From Alternaria dauci (Eukaryota > Ascomycota > Dothideomycetes > Pleosporales > Pleosporaceae), in assembly GCF_042100115.1 (NCBI RefSeq), contig NC_091281.1:372001-436000 (forward strand): DNA of 64,000 bases. Reading direction: 5' to 3'. The notes under the pieces are model-generated. The model searched no databases and had not been told where the DNA came from. It saw nothing but the letters and a program-made list of their open reading frames with translations. Each line of letters opens with the position of its first letter. Position 1 is the first letter of the stretch. Shown here in pieces: positions 47,717 to 62,720 of the stretch. The position numbers and the translations under genes were made by a program.

Positions 47717-49119
47717 CCCCCCTAGGCCTTAGGGATAGGGCCTATAGTATTATCTTATATTACGTTACTAAGAAATTTTAAAACTAAGCCTAAACTATCC
47801 TAGCGTATTTAGAAGTCTCTTTTTACCTATAACACCTCTCTATCTATCCCCTATATTACGCCTAGCTGCACCGCCTTAACGTCCCTACTATTATAATTAC
47901 TACTAACACTACCTAGAGATTAAGAAGCTTTATTATATTATAGTAATTATATTTTAAGAGCGTAAGCACCGCCACTATTATAATTATATTTATAGTTATA
48001 GTTATAATTATAATTATAATTATAATTACAATTCCCTTTAAGCGGCTACAAAGCCTATATATTAGTGGTACTATCGCCTAAACTCCTCCGCAGCTACTAC
48101 GTACCTAATAGGTCCTATTACGCTGTATCCTAAGCCTCCTACGTCGTCGTTGTTGTTGTTATTAAATTAATTATCTACCGCCCTATTAATACCCGCCCTG
48201 CGCGTACGATTATTAGCTATACTTACTTAATATAATTATAAGATAGGGATAAGCTAGCTAAGGACCTACTATAGCTATTTATTATAGTCCTTACTTATAA
48301 CTATTTTAATATACGCCTCTTACTCTATTATAAGTATACCTCTAGTTACTATAATATTACTTAGCTTCTTAATATAAACGTTCTACTCTATAGTAATAAA
48401 TAACCTTACTTCTATATTTATCCTAGTACTAGCTAGTAAAGTAATACTACTTAGGTAGATAAGAGTTATAGTAAATAGGCTATCTATATAGAAGAGAATT
48501 TTATATTAGTCCTTAGTAGTATTATCTAATAAGTTAAGAGAGGAGAGGTAGGCGTCTAGGAAGGGGCTTAAGACACTATAAGGCTTAAGATTATTATAGT
48601 TTAAGCTAATTTAATCCTTAGTGTACTAGTACTTTACGTCTACGTTAGTATTAATATTAAGTACTATCTATAACTCTAGGAATAGCTGTTTAATACCTAT
48701 AGCGCGATTATACATTATAAGGCGTATAGTATTAAAGAAGGTATTTCTCTTTAGTAGTAAGCTTTAGGATAGAGTGTTAAAGTAGAAGTTAAGAAATAGA
48801 AATTTAAAGAGCTAGTAGTTACTTAAATATTTCTATAGCCTTAAGTACTATAGTTATGAGCCTAGAGGCGAGCTACGAACTATAGTTATTAACTAAAAAA
48901 CTCCTCTTCTGCTTTAACTCCTCTTCTCCCTAACGTTACCGCGACTGTCTAGAACCACTTAAAGTTTAGGGCTTTAGTTTTAACCTATCTATTATTAAAC
49001 TATATATAGCTATATATAGTAAAAATAGGTGTTTAGGAAACACACCTTTACTATAATTTATTATAGTATCTTTTAATAGTGTTATACTTACGTCTTTTAC
49101 TAGCACGTTTATTATTTAA
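47717..49119. mobile_element. Repeat X, copy 2 (1403 bp), less mutated
   Basis: Flanked by a 15-bp duplication ATATCTTTTATAATA (47,702-47,716 and 49,120-49,134). Same two ends as copy 1. Retains more original bases, including CGTCGTCGTTGTTGTTGTT (~48,141), which on the minus strand would be an Asn/Asp run, and an (ATTATA)n stretch at ~48,003-48,030. Confidence 0.72.
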
Positions 49120-49134
49120 ATATCTTTTATAATA

Positions 49135-52100
49135 GGATCTTTAAATAAGAAAAAGAGGCTATTTTAGATTTTTACTACTAGTATTAGTTTAAGGTACGCC
49201 TTAGTATCTATAAGGCTAAGAGGTTTAAGTAGATAGGAAGATTAATTACCCCTTAAGAGGAAGAGAAACTAAAGAAAGATACTAAGACTATAGAGGTGTT
49301 AAACTATAAGCTATATATAGTAGAGCTTAGCGTTATAGCCTAAGTTATAACCTACTATATACTAGTAGTATATTATTTCTATAATACTATCTATTTACGT
49401 ATTAAGTCTAAGTTCTTTAAGTAACTATATATATAACTCTATAATAAGCTTAAGAATAGACTAGGTCTTAATAATAGTAGTAAGAGTATAAATACTCTAA
49501 TCCTTATACTACTACTTCTTACTAATACTATACTAAGCTATAATAATACTATTTACCTCCTTACTACGTCTCCTAGCGCTATAACTAACGTAAGGAACTA
49601 GTTAGCTAGTAAGACTTAATTCTATAAAGCTAAAAAGTCCTCTAAGACCTCTAGTAGAAGTATATAGGTAATAAAACTACTTTATTTATATATACTTCTT
49701 TTAGTAGTATAACCCCTCTACTATCTATAAAGATAGATAATACTAATATAACTAGACCTACGAGCTACTATTAATAGAGAAACTAGATCTATTAATAAAG
49801 AAAAGTTTATATAGTATATATAGATAGTTTTTAGCTTATTATATAAAGTAGAATCCTATTTAAGGTTACTTATATAAGTAAGTCCTAGGAAACCTAGTTA
49901 AACTAATAGCTTAGGCTAAAGCTATATATAAACTAAGTAGTAGATTAGTATACTCTACCTAGAAGATTAATTATACTTATACTTAATTCTCTTTACTATA
50001 GACTTTATAGTCTTAGAAGCCTTATATTTTAGCTTAGATACCCTCTTAAGAAAGTAGCTAAGGTCTAGGACCTCTTTACTAGGATTATTAATATACTTTA
50101 TATTAGTAGTAGAGTTACCCTCCTCTTTAGTAGTAGTCTTAGGTAGAAGGTTATATAGAGTTTAAGCTTTACTCTTAATAAAGATAATATACTTCTCTAG
50201 CTATTCCTAGACTTATTACTAAGAGATTAATAAGATCCTTATTATTACTTATATAATAGTAGTATCTATAGTATCTAAAACTATAAAGCCTCGTAATAGT
50301 AAACGAGCTAAGAATGTTCTTCCTTTTTCTAGTAATAGAGGCTCTCTTTAATAAGATAGTTCGTAAGTAAAAGAATAGGTAGTAGTAATAGAGGCTTTAG
50401 TAAAATTTCTCTTACTCCTATTTTATAATACTACTAAGAGGCTAGATAAGATTACTTTAACTACGGCCTTATAGTAAGGCTTAGTAAGTCCTATATCCTC
50501 TACGTACTAAGTAATATTATATTATATTCCTATAAACACCTAAAGATAGTATTAAGTTATACCTAACTATTAAGAATAGTAGTAGGATAATACTCTCCTC
50601 TACTAGCTACCTAGGTATTAGCGCTTATCTATAGGCTGTACTAGTTATTATATTAATTACTAATCCTAACCTTTACCTTATCTATCTACTAGACTTATAA
50701 CCTAATAGCTAGTAATACTAATTTAGTTATATAACCTACCTATTAGTAACCTTTTTACTACTTTACTATTTAATTATTAGATAGCCTACTAAAGTAGATT
50801 AAAGTCTACTATAGTATTAAGGAAACCTAAAGTAAGTAGTAGGGCTATCCTATAAAGTATATACTAAGAACACTAGATAGATAACTATAAATATTCTAAA
50901 GAAGTGTATTATACCTATACACCTAGTATCTTAATTAGTAGCTAAGTACTAAAAGACTAGAGTAAATAGTAAATAGAAGCTTAATTATAAAGGAGATATA
51001 GGTAACTACCTAATAATAACTACTATAATAAAACCTAATAAAGACACTAAGATTATTATAATATTAGATAGTAAAGATAAAGAACCCTATCCTACGTAAT
51101 AGGAAAGTTTTAGTATACTAATGATAAATATCTATAAAGATAATAATAATAAATCTTAGTGTTTCCTTTTATATACTAAATCTAGAACCTAATTAGTACG
51201 TAATAAATTAAACCCCTCTTATTACTCTTAAACTAGCTCCTACGTAGGCTTTTAGCCGCCTTAATATCCTAGAGAGTAAATCTTATCTCTACTATAGATC
51301 TTCTAGGAATAGAGAAAGAGTATAAAAAGATATAGTATATTTAAAGCTAGAGAATAAATATAATAAAGAAAAGGAGTAGCTCTATAAAGAGCTTAATAAA
51401 ATAAAAAGGCTTTATAAGAAAGAGAAAGGTAATAATAACTTAACGTAAGTTTAGTCTAGTAATATTATAAGATAGGTAATAGAAAAACTCTAATAAGAAC
51501 TTAAGGCTATAAGAAGTAACTTAAGGGATATTATAAGAGAGAGAGATAAGTAGTATATTAAAGCTAATAGTAGTAAGGTAAAAAATAATTAGTTAGTAAT
51601 AGAGTTATAGGAAGAGAGATAATTAAGAGAGGATAAGAGAAAGGAGTATAAAAGTGTAATAGAAGATATTATAAAGGCTAGGGTACTAACTTTAGATACT
51701 ATAAACAACTCTCTTATTATAGAGAATAGATAACTTTAAGTAGAAAATAATATCCTTTAAGTCGCCGCTACTATATAGCTATTACTTATACTATCTATAA
51801 AGTTAGGGGATACTATCTAAAATTCTATATATAAACTCTCTAGGATAATATAATATTATCCTTAACTATCCTTAATAGTTATTAGACTATCCTATACTAT
51901 AATACTAACTATAATATTAGAGGCCTAGTATCTAAAATTCTTTATATAAACTCTTTAAAACTAGATAGTATTATTATTAACTATCTATAATAGTGCCTAC
52001 TAGGATTAGGACTTTAGTAGATAGTAGGAGTATAGGCCTTATCTATAAACTACTACCCTATACCCCCTTATTAGATAACTTACTAAGTAGATATATATTA

Positions 52101-52254
52101 TTATAGACTATCTACTACTAACCTAAGTATATAACCTATAAAAATAAAGATTCCCTATATTAATAAGCTACTATAGCTAGACTTATATATAGGTAATATA
52201 GAACTTTATAAAGTACTATATTCTATCCCCTAGAATAGTAAGACGTAGAGGAAA
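49135..52254. other. Unidentified RIP-saturated sequence between repeat X and repeat Y
   Basis: Plus-strand frames with many stops but Lys/Leu/Tyr-rich protein-like composition, for example ~51,330-51,740 where a Glu/Lys-rich, coiled-coil-like segment seems to have been encoded. No domain recognised. Confidence 0.3.
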
Positions 52255-55200
52255 ACGTAGTAACTCTACCCCTCTATAACTATAACTAGATATAAGTAGC
52301 GTATTATACCTACCTCTAGAACTACTAATATAATACTTCTCCCTTATAGGTTATAGGTATATTATATACTAGTAACTTTACTTTTATAGGCCTATTAAAT
52401 ATACACTAGTAATACTCTACTCTACTAGCCTACTACGTAAGTAATTCTAGCTTAAGGCTTATATAGTTAAGCTTATATTATATTAGTACTATACCCTATA
52501 GTACTCTATAGCCCTAAATAGAACTAGACTATACCTACTAGTCTAATTACCTTATATATAATACTATTACCTCTACTACTAAGCCTCTATTCTAGTAGAT
52601 AAAGTATATATACTATAAGGCGTAGGGCTATTATTTCCTCTCTATATTTATTATATTATACTATTCCTAGCCTAAGTATATAAGCCTTATATTTACTACT
52701 TACTTATAGTAAAGTCTACGCTTAGCTAAGCGTAGGTAAATAGATAAAAATCTTTTAATAAGTGTATCCTTATAACCTTTAACCCTACTACACCTACTCT
52801 ACTCTATTACCCTTCCTATAGCTCTAATTATATAATTAAATCTACTAATAACGTATACTAACTACTATAATAGGGTAGCCCTAGCGCGAGAGTACGTATA
52901 ATAAATACTTCCTAGACACGCCTACTCTTACTAGTCTAACTTAGATAAAGATACCCCTCCCCCTAGAGATCTTTAAGAGCCTAATCTTAGTAGTAATAAT
53001 AAGGACGTAATACCTTATAACGTATTATTACTTTTCTAGGATATAAATAGTAGATAGAATAAGAGTAATAATATTAACTAGTATAAGTAACTTAGGAAGG
53101 AAGATATATCCTTAAAGACTATATAGTTAAAGTAGCTATAGAATAACTAATTATAATATTAGCTAGCTCTTAAGAGATATATTTATATAGTTAGATACTT
53201 ATAGTAAGGTTATAAAGATTAAGAGCTTAGAGCTATAGTCTAGATAGCCTAAGTGTATAAGAAAGGATATCTTAGGTAAATAGTTAGATAGCACTTTATT
53301 TATTAGTGTACGCGATAGTAAGATACTATTAGTAGTTTACTAAGCTATAGTAGTATTTATATAGTATATAACTCTATCTACTATATAGAACTAGGGCTTA
53401 AAATTAATTACACTACTAAGCTAAAAGCTAAGGGTAATAATACTATAAGCGCTTAATATATTAGCTAGATACTATTAATAACTATAGTAAGGTACTATCG
53501 CGCACTATTAGTATTATCTATTAGGTCTATAGATTTCTCTAGCCTAGATATAAGAAGACTAGTAATATCTACCTCCTTATAAATATATAATACTACTATA
53601 GTAATCTAAGAGCGTAGTATAAACGTTATACCTATAAGAATTTTACTCTCTAATATACTTAGGCTTCTAATATAATATATACTAGGTAAGGGTACTATAG
53701 AGGAAGATATAGTTTACGCTAACTATCTATCTTTTTCCTAGCTAGTAACGGTCTTAAGTAAAAATAAATATACCTTTAGATTTAGGGCTCACTACTCTTA
53801 GCTCTTTAATATAGGGTAAGGGGGGCTTATTATTATTAATAATAACCTAGAAACTATAATTAAGTATTAACTATTTATTTACTTTTACCCTTATATTAAT
53901 CTTAATCTTAAGGTTAATAATAAACGCTTAACTAAGTAATTATATAAAGTTAGAGAGTCTATATAAAACTATAGGAATAATATACTAATTATATATAGTG
54001 TGCTAGGAAGAAGTATTAAAGACTAGTAATACTAGTAGGGAGATTAGTACTAGTAAACTAGACCTTAGAGGTAAGATAATTACTACCTATACTGCGCCTA
54101 CATAATAAAAGCGCACCTATACTAGTACCCCCTCTCTACCTTAACCTACGAAGCGTAAAGGGCTAGTTTATATTAACTATAGGCGCTAGGAAGAATTACC
54201 TATTATAATACTATTTAATAAGGGTTAGTAATACGCTCTTATACCCTTAGATAAAGCGTATATATTTATAATAGATAAGAGCTAGCGTAGGCCTATTATA
54301 GAGTCTAATAAAGAACCTAGTAGAGACTTAGATAAAGTCCCTAGCGAAGTCTATAGTAAAGATAGTAGTAAAAACTCTAGTAAAGACTTTCCTATAGTAG
54401 GAACTATAGAGAAGGAATATCTAGTAGCTATAACTAAAAATATCGCGAAAACTACTAGTAAAGTAAAGGATAATAGTAGAGATAGTAATAAAGATAGGGA
54501 GAGTAAAGATAAAGAGACTAGGAGGAAGTATCAAGAGAAAGAAGACTAAGATAGAGTATTAGTATTAATATATATATAGTTAGTTACTATTAAGTACTAC
54601 TTTTACCTATACTAACTTAGTATATAGGGTATAAGATAAGATATCTATTAAGAAGGCTCTAGCTATAGAGTAATATAGTAAGAAAGAATAGCTTAAGATT
54701 AAGGTATTCTTTAGCTTTCCTAAGGGGACCTTTAAGACTAGTAGGAGGATAAAACTTCCTACTATATAGGGTCTAGAGTATAAGTAGTTCTTATACTAAT
54801 TAGCTAAAGTCTTTTAGCTATATAAGATAGAATTATTAGAGAATAATAGAAGGATTTTTAGGAATATAATAGGTCTTAGTAAGACTAGAGTAATACTAGG
54901 CGTAGTTATTATTAGGTTTATTTACCTTTAGATATATAATAATATTATATAGTACTTAGATTAATATCTATTACTAGATATTAATAATACTAACACCTCT
55001 ATAGTATACTTATTATAGAGCGAATACCTATTTATCTACTTATATTACCTAGTGTTAGCCTTCTATAATATACACCTATAAGTAGCGCCTACTATTATTA
55101 CTATATTAGGTAGGGCTATTAACGCCTAGCTAAGGGAGGTATAATATATAGGTCTTCTTAAGTCTAAGTAGTATAAGGGTATAGATAGACTATTATTACG

Positions 55201-56700
55201 CTTTATATTATAGGCTAGAGAACTAGTTAAGGGGATAAAACCCCTTACTATAGAAGAGTAGGGGTATAAAGTTAGCTATATTCTATAATAGTATACGTAA
55301 CTATAACTAAGGTTATTAGTAGAAGGTATAGGCGTTATCTAGTATACTAATAGAAAATAGACTTAGTAAGGCTTTTATATTTATTACTAAAGTACTCTAT
55401 AGTATTAATAACTAAGTAACTTAGAGAATAGTTAAGAAGAAAATAAAACTAATCTAGTATAATACTAACTTTATAGATATTAGCGCTATAAGGATAGGTA
55501 TAAAAGGAAATTATAAGCTAGGAGGTATACTTATAAGTAAGGCTTAGATAAGGAATAGTAGGGACGCTAAGATAAAAGACACTAGTAGAATACTTAATAA
55601 TAAGAAGATAAAAGACTTACTAGTAAAGAGTATAAATATTTTTATAAGATTTATACTACGCTATACACTAGCTACTAATAACCCCTAGGGTTAAAAGAGT
55701 TCCTACTACTAAGTAGCTTTTAAGTCTATATACGCCTATATATAAATAGAAGATAGAGGAAGATTATTAATAATATACTTAGATAGTATAAGACTATTAA
55801 CGCTAATATTTCTACTAATATACTACTACTTACACTAATAGGATTAGACTTAATAGCTATAGCTACCTACCTAGGCCTCGTAGAGCTTAAATATAGGATA
55901 ATAATAGAAAACTAACGCGTAGAAGATATATACCTTCTATATAGAACAGCTAAGCCCTATTTTATAGACTTAGATAACGCCTAGATACGTAGGTATAGAG
56001 GTAATTATATAAGTTATTATAAAACTAGAGGCTCTTTATAATATTATAGATAATATAATAGGATTAACGCGCCTAAACCTAAAGTATAGTAATTAACCTG
56101 CTAGAAACTAGCCTTAAACTCTTCCTACTATAATTATTATTACGTTATATAAACTTATTACCTAGCTTATTACCTACCTTACCCTAGAGAAGAAGTATAG
56201 AAACTATAATATAACTATCTTCTTAGGTAGTATATTAGATAACGTAAGAGTAGAATAATAGAAGGAGTAGTAGCGTAATAATAGTCTACGTATTATAGTA
56301 ATATCTATAGCGTATATAGAGGCTATTACCTTAGTTAAGGTAAGCTGTATTATTAAAATAGAGCTATAGGACTAATAGGTAAAATAAGACTAAGCCCTAT
56401 TCTAGGTATACTAAATTAGATAACTTATATAAGTGTATTATAGCTATATCTTATATAACCCTAAATATAAGGTTAAGGTTAGTGTCCTATAGCGCTAGCT
56501 ATTTAAGATAGTAGTATAGAATCTAATTTTAGTAATAGAAGAGGATAGTAATAATAGATGTACTATAGTTAGCTATAATATTAACTCTTAGAGAGGTAGA
56601 GTATATCGCGTACTAGGTTAATAGGTAACTAGTATATAGGGGATTATAGATAATAGTTAAGTATAGTTAAGAAGCGTAGTATATAGTCTAAAACCTAATA
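52255..56700 (+). repeat. Repeat Y, copy 1 (~4.4 kb)
   Basis: Aligns in the same orientation with 57,861-62,720 at an initial offset of ~5,605 bases. Long stretches are nearly identical, for example 52,259-52,590, 53,810-54,000, 54,450-55,260 and 55,260-55,695. Relative to copy 2 it lacks ~383 bases at 55,258. A plus-strand frame with RIP stops runs through 54,600-55,700; product unknown. Confidence 0.75.
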
Positions 56701-57860
56701 GATATACGTTACCCTATTACTTAACTATCTCCTTCTACTATTTACTATATACCCCTATAGAAACTAACGCATAATTTCTCCGCCCCTTACTAGTAGTATT
56801 TATACTTATTTAGAGCTTCTTCTTCCTTATAGAGGCTTTTTCTACGCCTCTTATTCTACTTAAAAGAACGCTACGTATATATAGATCTTAACTAAGGTAA
56901 AGATAGTACTATTAGTAAAGTTATTAGATACTTTATATCTATATATTATAATAGTTAGAGATAGTATATAATAGGTATAAATAGTAAAATACCCTAGCTT
57001 ATACTAGTATATACTAACGCCCTATAATTAGGTTATAATATAGTCTTAGTAATACCCCTCCCCCCCCCCCTCTTTAATCTAATATAGGCTATAGCGCTAA
57101 GAGGCGATAGCGCTCTCTCTAAGTATATATAGTCGCCTCTAGTTCTTAAGAAGACCTAGTCTAATAATAATTATTAAGTTATACTATAGAGAATAGTTAA
57201 ATACTACTATACTACCTAAGTATCCCTAGTAGTACTTAGGGTAAGGGATTTACTTTATTTCTTATATAGGGTGCCTAAGCTAGATAGCTATAAGGGGGGG
57301 ATTTATATACCTTATTTTATAGTGTAAGCCCTCCTATAAGTTAGAGTAGACTTAGATATATAAGGGTTAGAATATAGGGCGATAGTATCTACTATCTTAT
57401 CTACTCTATTACGCCTCCTAGACCTAAGTTAAAACTAGCTAACGTTAGACTTAACTTTATTTATTACGACGTACCTCTCTTATATTTACTTATAAAGTTC
57501 TACTAAATAGATATATATATATAGTCTTAGACTATACCTAATAGAGATATAACTAAGGTAGACACTTATATATATATCTTATCTATAAATCGTAAACCTA
57601 GATTCTATTATAAAATCTAGCTAAATAGATACGTATAGCCTTAGACCGTCTATAATAAAAATAGGAAGAGATATATAATCCTTAATACACCTAATATAAA
57701 ATAAATACTAAGGCTAGACTCTTAGTTACTTAATAGAGAGCTAAAGAGTATTATATTATACTATTATCTATAAATTAAGTAAACTTACCTACTGTTTACT
57801 ATTATAAAATATTATAGAGCTCTGTATTCTATCTACTATAACTATAAGAAGGAAGGAAAA
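56701..57860. other. Spacer between the repeat Y copies
   Basis: Contains an 11-base C run (57,060-57,070) and GC-containing palindromic bits such as TAGCGCTA (~57,092). No gene or known element recognised. Confidence 0.35.
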
Positions 57861-60800
57861 TATAGTAGCTCTACCCCTCTATAACTATAACTAAATATAA
57901 GTAACGCGTTACACCTACCTCTAGAACTATTAATATAATACTTCTCCCCTATAGGTTATAAGTATACTATATACTAGTAACTTTACTTCTATAGGCCTAT
58001 TAAATATACGCTAGTAATACTCTACTCTACTAGCCTACTATATAAGTAATTCTAGCTTAAGGCTTATATAGTTAAGCCTATATTATATTAGTACTATACC
58101 CTATAGTACTCTATAGCCCTTAATAGAACTAGACTATACCTACTAGTCTAATTACCTTATATATAATACTCTTACCTCTACTACTAAGCGTCTATATTAG
58201 AGAATAAATCTTACCTTATACTAAGTGTAGTACTATTATTTCCCTTACACTTTTATTATACTACTATTTATTCTTACGTAACGCGCGCTATACGCGTAAA
58301 CTTTATATTTACTATTTACTATAGTAAGGTCTAGACTTATCTAAGCGCGGATAGTTAGATAAAAATATTAATATAAATATAGCTTTCTTACTTTAACTAC
58401 GCTACTATAACTATCCTCTACTACCTAATACGTAACCTAAATTACGCTTTTAAATATTTAGGCGATATAATATACCTTTAATAAGGGTAAGAAGGACCCT
58501 AGGTTTATAAGAAGAGTACCCTAATAACTAGTCTAATAATAATACTAATAATATTAGTAGAGGACGCTATAGAGATTATAATAATAATAATATATATATA
58601 GTAGACTATAAAATAGATATAGTAGACCTAGTAGATAATAACGTAGTAAAACTATTATAGAACCTTAATAATAATTAGGATAATAACTAGGACGCCGTAT
58701 AGTACGTATAGCTTAAGTATAAATATTAGCTATTAAAAGAAAACTTTAAGCTATACTATATACTAGAGGAGAGGGACTTTAAATAGCTAGTAGTAGATAT
58801 AGTTAAGTTTTTATATAGTTACAGTAAGCTTAAGAAGATTAGGGAGTTTAGGGTATAGTCTAGACTACTTAAATATATAAAGAAGGATATTATAAGTAAG
58901 TAGTTAGAGTACACTACGTTTATTAGAGTATATAATAGATAAATACTATAAACTATTTACTAGGCTATAGTAGTATATATATAGCGCGTAACTCTATCTT
59001 CTATATAGTAGTAGGGCCCTAAGGAGATTAAGACTAAGCTAGATAAGGAGAGTATAACGCCTAGAAGCTCTTAATCTATTAGCTAGACTTAACTAACAGC
59101 TATAGTAAGGTATAATTACATACTATTAGTATCCTCTATTAAGTCTATAAACTTCTCTAGCTTAGATATAAAAATGCTATCTATATTAAACCTTATATAG
59201 ATATATAACGCTACTATAGAGGTTTAAGAGTACTATATAAATATTATACTTACTAATATTTTACTCTCTAATATACTTAAGCCTCTAACGCAACGTATAT
59301 TAGATAAGGGTAGATTAGATAAAGAGGAGGTCTACGCTAACTATATATCTTTTAAAGAGCTAGTAAAGGTCTTAAGTAAAGATAAATATACCTTTAGTTT
59401 TAATACTAACTACTCTTAGCTCTTTAATATAGGGTAAGGGGGGCTTATTATTAATAATAATAACTTAGAAACTATAATTAAGTACTAACTATTCGCTTAG
59501 TTCTACCCTTATATTAATCTTAATCTTAAGGTTAATAATAAACGCTTAACTAAGTAATTATATAAAGTTATATAGTCTATATAAAACTATAGGAATAATA
59601 TACTAACTATATATAGTGCGCTTTAAAGAATAACCTAAGTCTAGCTATACTAGTAAGATAATTAGTACTAGTAAACTAGACCCTAGAGGTAAGATAATTA
59701 GCGCCTACACTGCGCTTATATAATAAAAGTATACCTATACTAGTATACCTTCTCCGCCTTAACCTATAAAGTGTAAAAGGCTAATTACTATTAGTTAGAA
59801 GCCTTAGAAAGAGTTACCTACTAAGAAACTAGCTAAGAAAAGTTTAAGATATACTCTTATATCCTTATAAATCGCGTAAACGTCTATAATAGATAAGAGC
59901 TAGTATAGGCCTATTATAGAGTCTAATAAAGAACCTAGTAAATAACTTAGTAAATACCTTAGTAAAGCCCCCCCTAAAGTTACTATACTACCCTTTAATA
60001 ATAACCCTAACTATAAGTCTAAAAGTAATAGTAGTAATAGCTCCTATAGTAACTTCTCTATAGTAAGAACCTTATAGAAAGAATATTTATCTACTTTAGC
60101 TAAAAAGCTAAAGAAAACTACTAGTAAAGTAAAGGATAATAGTAGAGATAGTAATAAAGATAGGGAGAGTAAAGATAAGGAGACTAAGAGGAAGCGCGAA
60201 GAGAAAGAAGACTAAGATAGAGTATTAGTATTAATATACGTATAGTTAGTTACTATAAGGTACTATTTTTACCTATACTAACTTAATATATAGGGTATAA
60301 GATAAGATATCTATTAAGAAGGCTCTAGCTATAGAGTAATGCGATAAGAAAGAATAGCTTAAGATTAAGGTATTCTTTAGCTTTCCTAAGGGGACCTTTA
60401 AGACTAGTAGGAGGATAAAACTTCCTACTATATAGGGTCTAGAGTATAAGTAGTTCTTATACTAATTAGCTAAAGTCTTTTAGCTATATAAGATAGAATT
60501 ATTAGAGAATAATAGAAGGATTTTTAGGAATATAATAGGTCTTAGTAAGACTAGAGTAATACTAGGCGTAGTTATTATTAGGTTTATTTACCTTTAGATA
60601 TATAATAATATTATATAGTACTTAGATTAATATCTATTACTAGACGTTAATAATACTAATACCTCTATAGTATACCTATCGTAGAGTAAATACCTATTTA
60701 TCTACTTATATTACCTAGTGTTAGCCTTCTATAATATACACCTATAAGTAGCGCCTACTATTATTACTATATTAGGTAGGGCTATTAACGCCTAGCTAAG

Positions 60801-62720
60801 GGAGGTATAATATATAGGTCTTCTTAAGTCTAAGTAGTATAAGGGTATAGATAGACTATTATTACGCTTTATATTATAGGCTAGAGAACTAGTTAAGGGG
60901 ATAAAACCCCTTACTATAGAAGAGATAGTTAAAGTAAGAATTATAATTAATATTTTAGCTAGGTTAGAGGGGTTTAACGCTAAGCTAATAAATAGGAAGA
61001 TTTTTTAAATATAGTAGGGTTAAAAGTACTCTAATAAGGTAGAATAGGAACTAGTTTATAATTATATAAACTATCCTTAAGTAACCTCTAATAGACTATT
61101 ACTTATATTAGGTTAACTAATTATTTTAGCTAGTAAGAGGTTAATAAAAACTTATACTTTTATTCCTCTAAGAATAGTAGATATTATAGTAATATATATA
61201 GTTACTATAAGTAATAGAGATATTATAAAGAATAGGTCCTTAATAATTACTACTAGAGTAATAGTATAGGGTTATTTAATCTTTAATAAATTTTATAACA
61301 CTAAGAGTAGGGGTATAAAGATAGCTATATTCTATAATAGTATACGTAACTATAACTAAGGTTATTAGTAGAAGGTATAGGCGTTATCTAGTATACTAAT
61401 AGAAAATAGACTTAGTAAGGCTTTTATATTTATTACTAAAGTACTCTACGGTATTAATAACTAGGCGACTTAGAGAATAGTTAAGAAGAAAATAAAACTA
61501 ATCTAGTATAATACTAACTTTATAGATATTAGCGCTATAAGGATAGGTATAAAAGGAAATTATAAGCTAGGAGGTATACTTATAAGTAAGGCTTAGATAA
61601 GGAATAGTAGGGACGCTAAGATAAAAGACACTAGTAGAATACTTAATAATAAGAAGATAAAAGACTTACTAGTAAAGAGTATAAATATTTTTATAAGATT
61701 TATACTACGCTATACACTAGCTACTAATAACCCCTAGGGTTAAAAGATTTCTTTACTACCTAGTAGCTTTTAAGTTTATATATATCTATATATAAATAGG
61801 ATATAGAAAGAAACTATTAGTAATACTCTTAATAAATATAGTTCTAGTAAGAATCTACTTAAGCTAACCTAATCTTATATAATTATAGTATTAATATACC
61901 TATACCTTATAGAACTTAAAGGTAAACTACTTAAGGTAGACCCTAAAATAGGTATAATATACCTTTTAGGTAATATAGCTAGCCCTTAACTTAGAGACCT
62001 AAGTAATATATAGATTTATAATAAGTTAGGAGAAGTTACTAAGGATAGCGCTAAACTAGAGGTACTTTTTAAGATTATAGATAAGGTAATAGGATTAACG
62101 CGCCTAAACCTAAAGTATAGTAATTAACCTACTAGAAACTAGCCTTAAACTCTTCCTACTAAGATTATTATTATATTATATAAACCTATTACCTAGCTTA
62201 TTACCTACCTTACCCTAGAGAAGAAGTATAAAAACTATAATATAACTATCTTCCTAGGTAGTATATTAGATAATATAAGAGTAGAATAATAGAAAGAGTA
62301 GTAGCGTAATAATAGTCTACGTATTATAGTAATATCTATAGTATATATAAAGTTAATTATATTTATTAAAGTAAGCTACCTTATTAAGATAGAGCTATAG
62401 GACTAATAGGTAAAATAAAACTAAGCCCTTTTTAAAATATACTAAATTAGATAACTTATATAAGTATATTATAGCTATATATTATATAACCCTAAAAGTA
62501 AGGTTAAGGTTAGTATCCTATAGCGCTAGCTATTTAAGATAGTAGCGTAGAATCTAATTTTAGTAATAGAAGAGGATAGTAATAATAGATATACTATAGT
62601 TAGTAATAAGGTTAACTTTTAGGTAGGTATAGATATTATATACTAGATTAATAGGCTACTAATATACGATTAAGGAGATAGTAAATAATAATTAAGTATA
62701 GTAAGGAAGTATAGTAGATA
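57861..62720 (+). repeat. Repeat Y, copy 2 (~4.9 kb)
   Basis: Second copy of the unit, including ~383 bases (60,925-61,307) missing from copy 1. The extra part and its flanks form one continuous stop-riddled plus-strand frame (about 60,380-61,740; segments such as LVYNYINYPQ and TSRILNNKKIKDLL), so copy 2 is likely the ancestral state. No family recognised. Confidence 0.72.
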
